NCBI GenBank assembly: GCA_037128295.1
Contig: JBAXWR010000002.1
Span: 1-64,000, forward strand
Reading direction: 5' to 3'
DNA: 64,000 nt
DNA from: JAAFHB01 sp037128295
GTDB taxonomy: Bacteria; Bacteroidota; Bacteroidia; Bacteroidales; Prolixibacteraceae
The notes beneath the pieces were generated by a model. The model was not told the DNA's origin and did not search any database. It was given only the letters and a program-made list of their open reading frames with translations. The first letter of the stretch is position 1. Each line of letters starts with the position of its first letter. A program made the translations under genes and the position numbers. Positions 16,984 to 27,000 of this stretch are shown here, piece by piece.

Positions 16984-17769
16984 CTAAATCTGCGAATAAT
17001 CTAGCGGCAGCAAGAATATCTTGTTGACCACGCTTACCGTAAAGGCAAACTCCGGTTTGGCTTTCAAGGTATTCCATTCTGGACTTTCGCCAAATTTTTT
17101 CCAGAGGGCTGTGCGTTCTGCCATATCGGTAAAGCTGAGCATGTACATTAAAGCAGGCATCTGCGGACCTGCAAGGATTTCTCCAAAAAACAGGCATTTC
17201 AAACCCACTTTTTCAAAAATGCCCATCTCTTCCGAATTGAACATCTTGATCTTGCGTTGTGCAGCCTCTTCGTTGTTGCTTTCATAGGTACGCAATTCAA
17301 ACATCGTGCGCTCTTTTGCAGGCATCTTTAATTTTGGGATCCCATCAAAGGCTTCCATCAAATAGGTTTCAAAACGCGTAAACGTCCCCAACTCGGCAGT
17401 GGTTTCAAAGTAACCTTTACCGGCAGCCACAAAATCCGTATCCTTCCACATATCTTTCTTAATAGCCTGATATTCAGACATTGAAGGATAAACAAGCAGA
17501 AAGTAGATGACTGGCGGTTCGGTAAGGCTGTATTCGCCAAATGCTCCAACCTTTACACCCTTTTTGTTCAGATAAGGGATAAGTGCCTGTTTGTAAAAGG
17601 TTTCAACCTTGGTTTTTGCGCCCCCATTTTTGAAATGGTAAACTTTCCACTCATAAAATTCTTTCTGGGCTGGGGGATTAACCTGTGTTTCAGAAGCTGA
17701 TACAGATGCTGAGGCCGTGGCTGCAGCAGCAACAAACGCCGATGTTTTGATAAAATTCCGTCTTTCCAT
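16984..17769 (-). CDS. Exported NIPSNAP family protein
   Basis: The 261-residue protein starts MERRNFIKTSAFVAAAATASAS, a signal with an RR pair that resembles a Tat leader of the short Bacteroidota type. ATG 17769 is chosen because it begins this signal. Two NIPSNAP repeats follow: EFYEWKVYHFKNG to about residue 130, and MFELRTYESNNEEAAQRKIKMF to the C-terminus. NIPSNAP is a ferredoxin-like dimeric alpha/beta-barrel fold whose bacterial function is mostly unknown; some are monooxygenase-like. Next to it on the 3' side is rearranged DNA. No operon partner is evident. Confidence 0.87.
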   Translation of the reverse strand: MERRNFIKTSAFVAAAATASASVSASETQVNPPAQKEFYEWKVYHFKNGGAKTKVETFYKQALIPYLNKKGVKVGAFGEYSLTEPPVIYFLLVYPSMSEYQAIKKDMWKDTDFVAAGKGYFETTAELGTFTRFETYLMEAFDGIPKLKMPAKERTMFELRTYESNNEEAAQRKIKMFNSEEMGIFEKVGLKCLFFGEILAGPQMPALMYMLSFTDMAERTALWKKFGESPEWNTLKAKPEFAFTVSVVNKIFLLPLDYSQI

Positions 17770-18100
17770 TGTAAGTCTGATTGTTTGTAATTGATTAAAT
17801 ATCGAACTAAAGTACAAAATATATAACGACCTTCTCTTTAAAAAAAGGAAATAAATAGAAATAGGGAAATAAATGGAAATAGGGAGAAGGGAGAACGAAA
17901 AAGGGAGAATGGAGAAAACGGGGAAATAAAATTGAAATTAGAAATTGGAAATTGGAAATTGGAATTAAAATTGAAATAAGTTGAAATAATTAGAGAACTA
18001 TAGGACTTACTTTTTGCCAGGAAGACGCGAAGGTTCAAAGGTTCACATAGAATCATAAATTATTATAAACTTTTGTACTTTCGCGGGCAATTATATTAAT
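17770..18100. other. Intergenic region with simple repeats
   Basis: The stretch between two divergent genes contains GGAAATAAATAGAAATAGGG-type repeats (about 17848-17890), a purine-rich GGGAGAA segment, and tandem GGAAATT 7-mers (about 17940-17975). Near 18085 the sequence TACTTTCG is close to the phylum's TAnnTTTG -7 element, but no clear upstream TTTG was found at the right spacing. Nothing else recognisable. Confidence 0.6.
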
Positions 18101-21019
18101 ATGATGAAAAACGGACTTCCATTCGACCAATTGGCACAATCAATTGATGGTGAACTCTATACAGATCACACAAAAAGGGTAATTTATTCAACAGATGCTT
18201 CATCCTACCGCGAATTGCCACAAGCAGTGGTGCTACCACGCCACAAAGAAGACGTGAGGTTGATTTTGAAATTTGCACGCGAACACCAAACCTCAGTAAT
18301 TCCACGTGGGGCTGGAACATCCCTGGCAGGTCAGGTCGTGGGTCCCGGAATCGTGGTCGATATCTCAAAATACATGGACCAGATTCTCGAATTCAATAGG
18401 AATGAACGTTGGATTGTGGTACAACCAGGTGTAAATCTCTCTGAATTAAATATTTACTTAAAACCATACGGATTGCAGTTCGGACCTGAAACATCGACAA
18501 CCAACCGTTGCCGGATAGGTGGGATGTTGGGCAATAACTCCTGTGGATTACGGTCTCTGATTTATGGAAGCGTCCGTGAACATGTTCTGGAAGTAGAAAC
18601 CTTGTTGGCCGATGGTTCAGAAGTTACCTTTGGTCCGCTAACAAAAGCTGAATTCAAAGCGAAATGTGATGGGAATCCCGAAAAACTGGAAACAATAATC
18701 TATCAGCAAATCAAGGAAGTACTTTCGGATCAACAGACCAGGGATAAAATCACGGAAGTCTATCCTGAGCCAGCCGTCACCCGCCGGAATATGGGTTATG
18801 CTGTTGATTATTTGATGGATACCGATCCATTCTTAAATAATGGGAACACATTTAATTTTTCCAAACTCCTGGCAGGGTCGGAAGGGACTCTTGCATTTAC
18901 GACTGCTATTAAACTGAACCTGATCCCTTTGCCTCCCAAAATCAAATGTGTGGTACCGGCACACTTTTCGTCGCTTGAGGAAGCCCTTTATGCCAATATT
19001 ATCGTTCTGAGGCACCACCCATCTACAATAGAGCTGATGGACGATATTATCATGAACTGTACCCAAGAGAGCCTGTCGATGCGCGAAAACAGGTTTTTTA
19101 TCGAGGGAGATCCCAAGGCCATCCTGATGATCGAATTTGCAGCCGATACCCGTGAAGAGATAGAAGAAGCACATATAGCTATGGTACAGGAGCTTACCGA
19201 AGCTGGCTATGGTTACCACTTCCCTTTGGTTTTTGGCGATGACCAGATCAAAAAAGTGTGGGAATTGCGAACTGCCGGATTAGGGCTGCTCTCCAATATT
19301 CCCGGCGATAAACGAAGTACAACTGTTATCGAAGATACCGCAATTGCCCCCGAAAAACTGCCGGCCTATGTGGCGGAATTTAAAACTATGATTGCAAAAT
19401 ACGGATTGAGCTGCATCTATTATGCCCATATTGCGACCGGCGAACTGCACCTCAGGCCACTTCTGAACCTTAAGGACCCGGTCGATCAAAAGGTATATGC
19501 TGATCTGGCGCAAGATGTTGCAGCTTTGGTGAAGAAATTCAGGGGATCACTGTCGGGAGAACATGGCGATGGAAGGTTGCGCGGCTCGTTTATCCCATTT
19601 ATGTTTGGGGAGGAGATCTATAGTTTGTTCAAAGCGATAAAAAAGACCTGGGACCCGTGGAACGTATTAAATCCAGGAAAAATCACCGATGTGCCACCCA
19701 TCACCCAAAACCTGCGATACGAGTTGACGAACCGCTACCCCGAAATTTCAACGACTGTCGATTTCTCCTCTACCCATGGTTATTTGCGTGCCATTGAAAT
19801 GTGCAATGGATCAGGAGATTGCAGGAAATCGGAAATTATTGGCGGAACAATGTGCCCGACTTATATGGCCACCCGCGATGAAGACAAAACCACCCGTGCC
19901 AGGGCAAATATGCTCCGCGAATTCATGCACCGGCCCGAAAATGATAACTCATTGTTTCATAAAGAGGTATATAAAGTTCTGGATCTCTGCCTTTCGTGTA
20001 AAGGTTGCAAAGGCGAATGTCCGTCAAACGTGGATATGGCAAAGATCAAAGCCGAATTTCTGCAGCAATATTACGACGAAAACGGGATACCGTTCAGGTC
20101 AAAGTTGATCGCCTATTTGCCAAGGTTGGGAAGACTTGCGATGGCATTCCGTCCGATAACCAATTACTTCCTTAATCAGCCACGAATCAACAAGTTAATT
20201 GGTTTTCATCCGGATCGAAAAATACCTGGCTATTCATCTCAAAGTTTAAGAAATTGGGACGCGAAACACAAAAGCAAACCGGGGACAAATGGAAAAGTTT
20301 ACCTTTTTGCCGATGAATTTACGAACTTCCAGGAATCGGAAATCGGGATCATGGCCATACTTCTTTTAAACAAGCTGGGATATGAAGTTGTCATCCCTAA
20401 GCATCGTGAAAGCAGCAGAACCTATCTTTCCAAGGGCCTTGTACGCGAGGCTAAGAAAATAGCTACTACCAATATCCTAATGCTCAGAGATATAATCACG
20501 TCCGAAACCCCATTGATCGGTATCGAACCTTCCACAATCCTTACCTTCAGGGACGAATATCCAGAACTGGTCGATTCGCAACTTCGTGAAACAGCGATTG
20601 AACTGGGTAAAAACGCACTTCTTTTCGATGAGTTTTTTGTTCGCGAGATGGAGAAAGGGAATATCACCGCATCGCAATTTACCAACAAGAAAAGGGAGAT
20701 CAAACTCCATGCCCATTGTCAGCAAAAAGCAGTGGCCTCTTCCCTATCCACACGAAGGATGCTCACTTTGCCAGAGAATTATACCGTTCAGGAATTGAAA
20801 ACCGGTTGTTGCGGAATAGCCGGATCGTTTGGGTACGAAAAGGAACATTTTGAGCTTTCGATGCAAATTGGCGAAATGGTGTTGTTTCCTGAAGTTAGAA
20901 AAAGTACCCCAACGACTATTATTACTGCCCCTGGTACAAGTTGCAGGCACCATATCAAAGATGGGACCGGTAAATCGGCGGTTCATCCGATTGAGGTAAT
21001 GTATGAGGCGGTTATTTAA
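18101..21019 (+). CDS. FAD-linked oxidase/Fe-S oxidoreductase fusion (YdiJ-like)
   Basis: The 972-residue protein fuses a GlcD/D-lactate dehydrogenase-type flavoprotein with a GlpC-like iron-sulphur module, as in E. coli YdiJ (about 1018 residues). Residues 30-260 form the FAD-binding domain (PRGAGTSLAGQVVG near 70, NNSCG near 147), and 270-545 the FAD-oxidase C domain ending GEHGDGRLRGSF...NPGKI. A ferredoxin part with CNGSGDCRK and CLSCKGCKGECP (about 570-650) and a C-terminal CCG domain (GCCGIAGSFGYEKEHF, near 905; GTSCRHH) follow. Such enzymes oxidise D-2-hydroxy acids such as D-lactate or D-2-hydroxyglutarate and pass electrons to a carrier. Substrate not certain. Its end overlaps the convergent toxin-like gene by 4 bp. 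Confidence 0.88.
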   Translation: MMKNGLPFDQLAQSIDGELYTDHTKRVIYSTDASSYRELPQAVVLPRHKEDVRLILKFAREHQTSVIPRGAGTSLAGQVVGPGIVVDISKYMDQILEFNRNERWIVVQPGVNLSELNIYLKPYGLQFGPETSTTNRCRIGGMLGNNSCGLRSLIYGSVREHVLEVETLLADGSEVTFGPLTKAEFKAKCDGNPEKLETIIYQQIKEVLSDQQTRDKITEVYPEPAVTRRNMGYAVDYLMDTDPFLNNGNTFNFSKLLAGSEGTLAFTTAIKLNLIPLPPKIKCVVPAHFSSLEEALYANIIVLRHHPSTIELMDDIIMNCTQESLSMRENRFFIEGDPKAILMIEFAADTREEIEEAHIAMVQELTEAGYGYHFPLVFGDDQIKKVWELRTAGLGLLSNIPGDKRSTTVIEDTAIAPEKLPAYVAEFKTMIAKYGLSCIYYAHIATGELHLRPLLNLKDPVDQKVYADLAQDVAALVKKFRGSLSGEHGDGRLRGSFIPFMFGEEIYSLFKAIKKTWDPWNVLNPGKITDVPPITQNLRYELTNRYPEISTTVDFSSTHGYLRAIEMCNGSGDCRKSEIIGGTMCPTYMATRDEDKTTRARANMLREFMHRPENDNSLFHKEVYKVLDLCLSCKGCKGECPSNVDMAKIKAEFLQQYYDENGIPFRSKLIAYLPRLGRLAMAFRPITNYFLNQPRINKLIGFHPDRKIPGYSSQSLRNWDAKHKSKPGTNGKVYLFADEFTNFQESEIGIMAILLLNKLGYEVVIPKHRESSRTYLSKGLVREAKKIATTNILMLRDIITSETPLIGIEPSTILTFRDEYPELVDSQLRETAIELGKNALLFDEFFVREMEKGNITASQFTNKKREIKLHAHCQQKAVASSLSTRRMLTLPENYTVQELKTGCCGIAGSFGYEKEHFELSMQIGEMVLFPEVRKSTPTTIITAPGTSCRHHIKDGTGKSAVHPIEVMYEAVI

Positions 21020-21312
21020 AATTTCAACTTTCGTGGATCTTGTCGGTTGTCAAATATCCTTAAAATGTTGATAGATTCCATATTTTCAATGAAGAACAAA
21101 GAATTGTGCTTCGTCAGGATACATCTTCTTACCTTTTTGTTTTTTTTTGCCAAGGGAAACTGCTTTGGGTTCGTTAAAATCAGTTCTATTGATCTATCTG
21201 TCGTATCAATAAAACTTTGAACTACCTTGTCATTCCAGTTTATTTGAAGATAATCAAGGATGGAAAAAAAGTCTTTCTTCGATAAAGGTGACCAAACTAT
21301 CTTTTTAAACAT
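21016..21312 (-). CDS. RelE/ParE-like toxin
   Basis: The 98-residue basic protein has the ParE/RelE fold pattern: WSPLSKKDFFSILDYLQINWN, a central DRSIELILTNPKQFPLA, then RRCILTKHNSLFFIENMESINILRIFDNRQDPRKL, the family's C-terminal strands. ATG 21312 overlaps the end of the preceding small gene by 8 bp, the usual arrangement in toxin-antitoxin pairs with the antitoxin first. Known ParE proteins inhibit gyrase and RelE proteins cut mRNA on ribosomes; which applies here is not determinable. Confidence 0.8.
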   Translation of the reverse strand: MFKKIVWSPLSKKDFFSILDYLQINWNDKVVQSFIDTTDRSIELILTNPKQFPLAKKNKKVRRCILTKHNSLFFIENMESINILRIFDNRQDPRKLKF

Positions 21313-21553
21313 TTGAGTATTTCTTACGAATTTCAACCATAACCTCGTCATGTGGAATACCTTTACCTGAATCAATTTCATCAATTGCATCCAATATCCC
21401 CTGCCATTGTTCATCGGTCATTTTTCCCGTATCATTTCCTCTATTCTGATCATTTACGAAATTTGCTAATACTTCGTAAAGTTCCTCTAACCGATTCTTT
21501 TCCAAGGAATCAATTTGTCGAAATATTTTCAGCTTTAAATCGGATACTGTCAT
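21305..21553 (-). CDS. Putative antitoxin of the ParE-like pair
   Basis: The 82-residue acidic protein begins MTVSDLKLKIFRQIDSLEKNRLEELYEVL and ends near SGKGIPHDEVMVEIRKKYSN. The C-terminal GIPHDEVMxExRKKY segment is common in Bacteroidota antitoxin-like proteins encoded before ParE toxins, whose tail binds the toxin. No clear DNA-binding motif is seen, though the N-terminal helices could dimerise. It overlaps the toxin start by 8 bp. Confidence 0.75.
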   Translation of the reverse strand: MTVSDLKLKIFRQIDSLEKNRLEELYEVLANFVNDQNRGNDTGKMTDEQWQGILDAIDEIDSGKGIPHDEVMVEIRKKYSNV

Positions 21554-21583
21554 CTTTTTTTTTCAAAAATACAAAAATATTAA

Positions 21584-23536
21584 TTACGATTTTTTCTGAC
21601 AATGCTTTTGTATCAGCTCCAATAACAACAACTTGTTGATTGGCTTTGCAATATAGTCGGTGCAGCCTGCAGCCAATGCCTTTTCCTTGTCGCCCGATAG
21701 GCCAAAAGCTGTTTGGGCAATAATTACGACTTCCTTATTAAATTGCCTGATTTGCCTTGTAGCTTCATATCCACCCATTGCAGGCATTTGGATATCCATC
21801 AAAATCAGATCAATATCAGGATGTTCCCTGCAAGCCGCAATCGCTTCCTGTCCGCTCCGTACTTTAATGATTTCCCTGGACAACTTACCAACAATAATAT
21901 TGATCAATATACCAGAAGTTAGATCGTCTTCAGCAATCAGGATTTTCAATCCCGGTATTTTGGCAATAATCTGCACTTCCGTTTCATGATTGGATTTTTC
22001 AATTCTGACTCCGGAAGTTTCATTCTGATGCACCGTATAAGGTAATGTGAAATAAAATGTTGAACCACTCCCCTCTTCGCTTTCGACCCATATCCTGCCA
22101 CCCAGCATTTCGACATACGACTTTGTAATGGTTAGTCCTAGACCAGCTCCCTGCTGAGCCTTTTTGTCTTCGATATCGGCTTGAACAAACCGTTCAAAAA
22201 TAGCTGACTGACGGTCTTTGGGAATACCCATACCTGTGTCTTTTACGAAAAATTGTAGAGACGCAATGCATTGCGTCTCTACAATAACGTCATAACCTAT
22301 TTCTATTGAACCATTTACAGTGTATTTAATTGCATTTTTAACAAGGTTCATAAAAATGGCATATAGTTTTTCGCCGTCGGTTTCGATAATTGCTTCTTTT
22401 CGAGGTAAAGTGTTTTTAAGCTGTAACTTCAAACCTTTGCCCTCAACTTCAGGTTTAAAGAATGTATAAATGTATTCGGTTTGTTCGTTTATATTCGTCT
22501 CCGTTAAATTCAATTTTACCACACCGGCTTCAATTTTCGAAATATCGACAATCTCATTGATAATGTTAAGCATTCGGGCTCCGCTCTTTTGTATGATCCG
22601 GATGTATTCCTGCTGTTCTTCGCCAGTGAGTCCTGGCTCCTTTAACAACTCAGCAAAGCCGAGAATGCCATTCATAGGTGTCCTGATTTCATGGCTCATA
22701 TTGGCGAGGAAAGCAGATTTTAACCGGTCACTTTCCTCAGCATGTTCTTTTGATTTGATGAGCTCCAAAGTTAACTTTTTACTCTCCGTAATGTCTGTTT
22801 TAATCCCCAGAAAATTTGTTATTTCACCGTTTTCAGAAAAAAGTGGGGCAATACTTGCTGATTCCCAATACAATTCACCATTTTTCTTCTTGTTGTGGAA
22901 TTCACCAAACCACTCCCTTCCTGAAAGGATTGTGTTCCATAAAAATGTGTATTCTTCCCTTGTCTTTTCGCCAGAACTAAAAATTCTTGGATTTTGACCT
23001 ATTATTTCTTCCATTGTGTATCCGGTCAATTTAGATGTTGCCGAATTTGCATATTCCATTATCCCATTGATATCGGTAATAATCACAGAGTTTGGACTTT
23101 GCTCAACAGCCCTCGATAGCTTCATGAGCTCGTTCTCAGCAACCTGTCTTGCTTTTTGTACCTGCAATTCATTGTATGCCCGGTGAACAGCAGGAACCAA
23201 CCGTTCCATTTTGTTTTTCAGTACATAATCAGTTGCCCCATTCAACAGCGATTCAATTGCCACATCCTCACCCATAGTTCCACTGATAAAAACAAAAGGA
23301 ATATGCGGATACCGGGTTTTTGCCACAAATAAAGCTTCTGTTCCGCTGTAATCGGGTAAATGATAATCGGACAGGATAATATCAATATGTTTAGTCTCAA
23401 GAATATTCAGGTAATCCTGTTCATTATCCACAAAATAATAATCGAACTGAACATGGGCTTTTCTCAATGCCGCCTGCACCAACTTAGCATCTGATGGGTT
23501 GTCTTCAAGATGAAGTAACTTAATTGTACTTTCCAT
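21584..23536 (-). CDS. Hybrid sensor kinase: REC-PAS-HisKA-HATPase-REC
   Basis: The 650-residue cytoplasmic protein has an N-terminal receiver (1-125, acceptor D57 in LSDYHLPD), a PAS domain (about 138-255, with the EYANSATSKLTGY core), a HisKA domain with H282 in NMSHEIRTPMNG, an HATPase domain (about 385-500; N-box NLVKNAIKY, DTGMGIP, GAGLGL) and a C-terminal receiver (531-650, D581 in LMDIQMPAMGG). Residues 418-429 are encoded by a perfect 34-bp palindrome and have no counterpart in related kinases, such as those elsewhere in this window. The insertion lies in the surface hairpin before DTGMGIP, so activity may survive. It is the last gene of an operon with the 23552 and 24037 genes. Confidence 0.92.
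   Translation of the reverse strand: MESTIKLLHLEDNPSDAKLVQAALRKAHVQFDYYFVDNEQDYLNILETKHIDIILSDYHLPDYSGTEALFVAKTRYPHIPFVFISGTMGEDVAIESLLNGATDYVLKNKMERLVPAVHRAYNELQVQKARQVAENELMKLSRAVEQSPNSVIITDINGIMEYANSATSKLTGYTMEEIIGQNPRIFSSGEKTREEYTFLWNTILSGREWFGEFHNKKKNGELYWESASIAPLFSENGEITNFLGIKTDITESKKLTLELIKSKEHAEESDRLKSAFLANMSHEIRTPMNGILGFAELLKEPGLTGEEQQEYIRIIQKSGARMLNIINEIVDISKIEAGVVKLNLTETNINEQTEYIYTFFKPEVEGKGLKLQLKNTLPRKEAIIETDGEKLYAIFMNLVKNAIKYTVNGSIEIGYDVIVETQCIASLQFFVKDTGMGIPKDRQSAIFERFVQADIEDKKAQQGAGLGLTITKSYVEMLGGRIWVESEEGSGSTFYFTLPYTVHQNETSGVRIEKSNHETEVQIIAKIPGLKILIAEDDLTSGILINIIVGKLSREIIKVRSGQEAIAACREHPDIDLILMDIQMPAMGGYEATRQIRQFNKEVVIIAQTAFGLSGDKEKALAAGCTDYIAKPINKLLLLELIQKHCQKKS
22252..22285. 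repeat. 34-bp perfect palindrome inside a kinase gene
   Basis: The sequence is its own reverse complement: ATTGTAGAGACGCAATG is followed directly by its inverse. It lies in frame in the HATPase region of the hybrid kinase and adds residues 418-429 (IVETQCIASLQ and the first base of F). GTAGAGACGC palindromes are, from general knowledge, found as dispersed repeats in several phyla. No second copy was noticed in this window. Confidence 0.92.
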
Positions 23537-23551
23537 TTCTATTTTTGAGAA

Positions 23552-23995
23552 TTATTCAGGTATTTCATTTACAACAACCCAGTATTGTCCCAATTCTTTC
23601 ACAACCAGCATAAAATCATTGATATTTACTGGTTTAACAACAAACGAATTGGCTCCATTGTCGTAACATTCCTTGAGGTCATGGCTGTCACGCGAGGAGG
23701 TAAGCATAATAATCGGTACCTTGTTGAATTTGGGATCAGAACGGATCACCTTTAATACTTCAATGCCGTCCATCAATGGCATCTTGATATCGAGTAAAAT
23801 AAAAACCGGTTCATCACTTTGATCATCAGCATACTTATTCCTTTTGTATAAGTAATCAATTGCTTCTTCACCATCTTCTGCCACTACGATCTCATTCCCA
23901 AAATGTGAATTTTGAAGGGAGGCTTTTATCAAGGTAACATCATTTATACTGTCATCGATGAGCAGGATGCACTTAATGGTTGATTTCATATTCAT
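23552..23995 (-). CDS. Stand-alone response regulator receiver (Rcp1-like)
   Basis: The 147-residue protein is a single receiver domain: acidic DD pair at 14-15 in LLIDDSINDV, phosphoacceptor D69 in ILLDIKMPLMDG, T in MLTSSRD and K in VVKPVN. The KRNKYADDQSDEP loop and short C-terminal tail match the Rcp1/CheY-like regulators that pair with phytochrome-type and ETR1-like kinases. It has no output domain, so it must act by protein contact or phosphotransfer. It lies 41 bp after the copper ATPase-kinase gene and 15 bp before the hybrid kinase gene; the three are surely co-transcribed. Confidence 0.93.
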   Translation of the reverse strand: MNMKSTIKCILLIDDSINDVTLIKASLQNSHFGNEIVVAEDGEEAIDYLYKRNKYADDQSDEPVFILLDIKMPLMDGIEVLKVIRSDPKFNKVPIIMLTSSRDSHDLKECYDNGANSFVVKPVNINDFMLVVKELGQYWVVVNEIPE

Positions 23996-24036
23996 GAATT
24001 ATATAATATTGAATATTAGTTAATTAACAATCAAAT

Positions 24037-27000
24037 TTAACTGATTTGATCGGGTAGGCTAAAATAGAAGGTTGCCCCCTTTCCGACTTCACCTTCTGCC
24101 CAACAATGGCCTCCATGACGGGCTATGATCCGATGAATATTGGCCAGACCAATGCCGATGCCATCAAAATCACGGGGTTTGTGAAGCCTCTGAAAAACGT
24201 TGAACAATTTGTCGACATATTTCATATTGAACCCTGCACCATTGTCTTTGATAAAAAATACAGTTTCGATGTTTTCTACAAAACTACCAAACTCAATCAT
24301 GGCTTTTTCTTTTTTACCTGTATATTTTACAGCATTTGAAATTAAGTTGGTCCAAACCTGACTAAGGAGTTGTTGGTCAGCCCAGGAATCAGGAATCTCG
24401 TTTATCACTATTTGGATATTCCTGGAAATTATCTCAGGTTGGAACAGTTGCAATGAATTGTTGATCAACTGAATCGTATTTATTTTCACTTTCCGGAGTT
24501 CAGAACGGTTCAATCGTGAAAATGAGAGGAGCGCATCGATCAATTTGCCCATCTCCTCCGAGGATTTAACTGCAACATCAAGGTAACCAAGTTCCTCCTT
24601 CGTTAATTCTGTCGTTTTACATTCGAGAAAAAGGCTGATAAACCCACTGATATGACGCAAAGGCGCCCTCAGGTCATGAGAAATGGAATAAGAAAAAGCT
24701 TCAAGTTCTTTATTGGCAGCCTCCAGTTTTTCGGTACGTTCAATGACCCGAAGTTCCAATGACTGGTTAAGTTTCCTAACCTCCTCTTCAGCCTTTTTGC
24801 GCCCGTTAATTTCATCCAACAAGAACCTGTTGGCAATCATCAATTCCTCTGTTCGCTCTTTCACACGGTGTTCGACTTCTTCATAAGCCTTGTGCAATTC
24901 AGCCTGTGTATAAACAAGTTTGTCTTTCTCCTTGCGCAATTCAGCGTTGACCATTTTTAATTGATTGGGGCTTGGGATCGATAACAATCGCGGCAGTACG
25001 GGCCAGACAACAACTGCGGTCGCCACTGAAACCATTGCGCAAATTGCATCAACAGAGGCCTGCCACCAGTTTACATCCCACCACAGGCCAATTACGTGGA
25101 AAATATGTGTGGTTCCACATGCCAGGATAAACAATCCGAAAAGGAAGATGATCCAGGTGAAAGGCATATCCTTCCGTTTACGGACAAAAATAATCAGGAA
25201 AAAAGGGATGGAAGCATAAGATATGGCAATCAAGGCATTTGAAATGGCCATAACCATCATAATAAGGGGTTTCATGTTGCCGGGGTTTGTACCCAAAATC
25301 TCCATTTTACCAGGCATAATAACCATCGGGCCAATAATCAGAATGGCCAAGGCAATGGCAGGTGCGATTATTCGGGGCAAAAGTGTCATTCCCTGGCTTA
25401 ACAAAGATTTTTTTTGCACAAAAGTATGGACTTTGTAGACTCTTAACCGAAGGCTGTTTGTAACAACAAATAAGGAGCTGAAAGCCATTGCCCCTGCAGC
25501 AAACATCGGACTCAGTAAACCGTAGGCAGCAATAGGAATTAGTGCAACATTGTAAAACAAAGCCCAGATCAGGTTTTGTACAATTGTTTGGGAGGTGCCC
25601 CGTGATAGGGAAATTGCACGTCCCACGCCTGAAACCTCCCCACCAACAAGGGTAACGCCAGCCGCAGCAATTGCAATATCGGTTCCGGTGCCAATGGCAA
25701 TACCCACATCGGCCTGGGCAAGAGCCGGTGCGTCATTAATTCCATCGCCAACCATCGCAATGATAGGATTTTCGTAATTTCCCAATGAATTTGAGGTCTG
25801 AAGTTCCTTTATCACCCTGGCTTTATCTCCGGGTAAAACATCTGCCAGCACACGTTCAATACCAACCTGACGGGCAATTGCATCGGCAGTGCTTTGATTG
25901 TCGCCAGTGATCATGACGATATCAAGGCCCAGTTGCCGCAAATCACTGATCGCTTCCTTTGCTCCGGGTTTAACGGTATCTGCGAGTGAAATGATTCCTA
26001 TCGGAACGGCTGGACAGGTACCATCAACTGTTTTGATAGAAACGATCAGTGCTGTTTTTCCCTGGGTTTGAATATTCAATACTTTCATTTGAATGGCGGA
26101 AATATCTATTTCTTCATTTTGCATCATCCTCAGGTTTCCGATGACGATTATTTTATCGTCAACGATGGCCCTGATTCCAAAACCTCCAAATGAACGGAAT
26201 TGCACAGGTTCGGAAAGGTGGATAACCTTATCCGCAGCCGCTTTTACAATTGCCTGTCCCAATGGATGTTCTGAACCCCGCTCTGCACTGGCAGCCAAAC
26301 GTAGTACTTCGTTTTCATCCATTGTACCCAACGTTTCGATATCGGTGACCTCCGGTTTCCCACATGTAATTGTGCCTGTTTTATCAAAGACAACAATATT
26401 GACTTTCCCGGCACGCTCCAGAATTTCGCTATTCTTAAATAAAATACCGTTTTCGGCAGCTTTAGTGGTACCCACAATAATGGCTGTCGGTGTTGCCAAT
26501 CCAATTGCACAGGGACAAGCGATTACAAGTACAGCAATTGCATTGATCATGGCACCGGTCCATCCGATCTGCGCAACGTAAATCCAACCAATAAAAGTAA
26601 AAAGTGATATACCGATAATGATGGGGACAAAGTACTTTCCAATTTCGTCAGTAAGCTTCTGAATAGGTGCTTTACTTCCCTGAGCTTCCTGAACGAGGCG
26701 TATGATCTGCGCCAGTGTGGTATTTTTGCCAACCTTGGTTGCTTCAAACCTTATCATTCCTTCGCGGTTGATCGAAGACCCAATCACTTCATCGCCAGGA
26801 CCTTTACTGACAGGCATCGATTCGCCTGTGAGCATTGCCTCTTCAAAAGCAGAGTGACCTTCACAAATAATGCCGTCAACCGGAACTTTTTCACCCGGAC
26901 GGACGACTATTGTATCACCTACAATAACCTGATCAACAGGAAGTTCGCTTTCATTCCCATTCCTGACTACCCTAGCATTTTTGGGGCGTAAACCTGCCAA

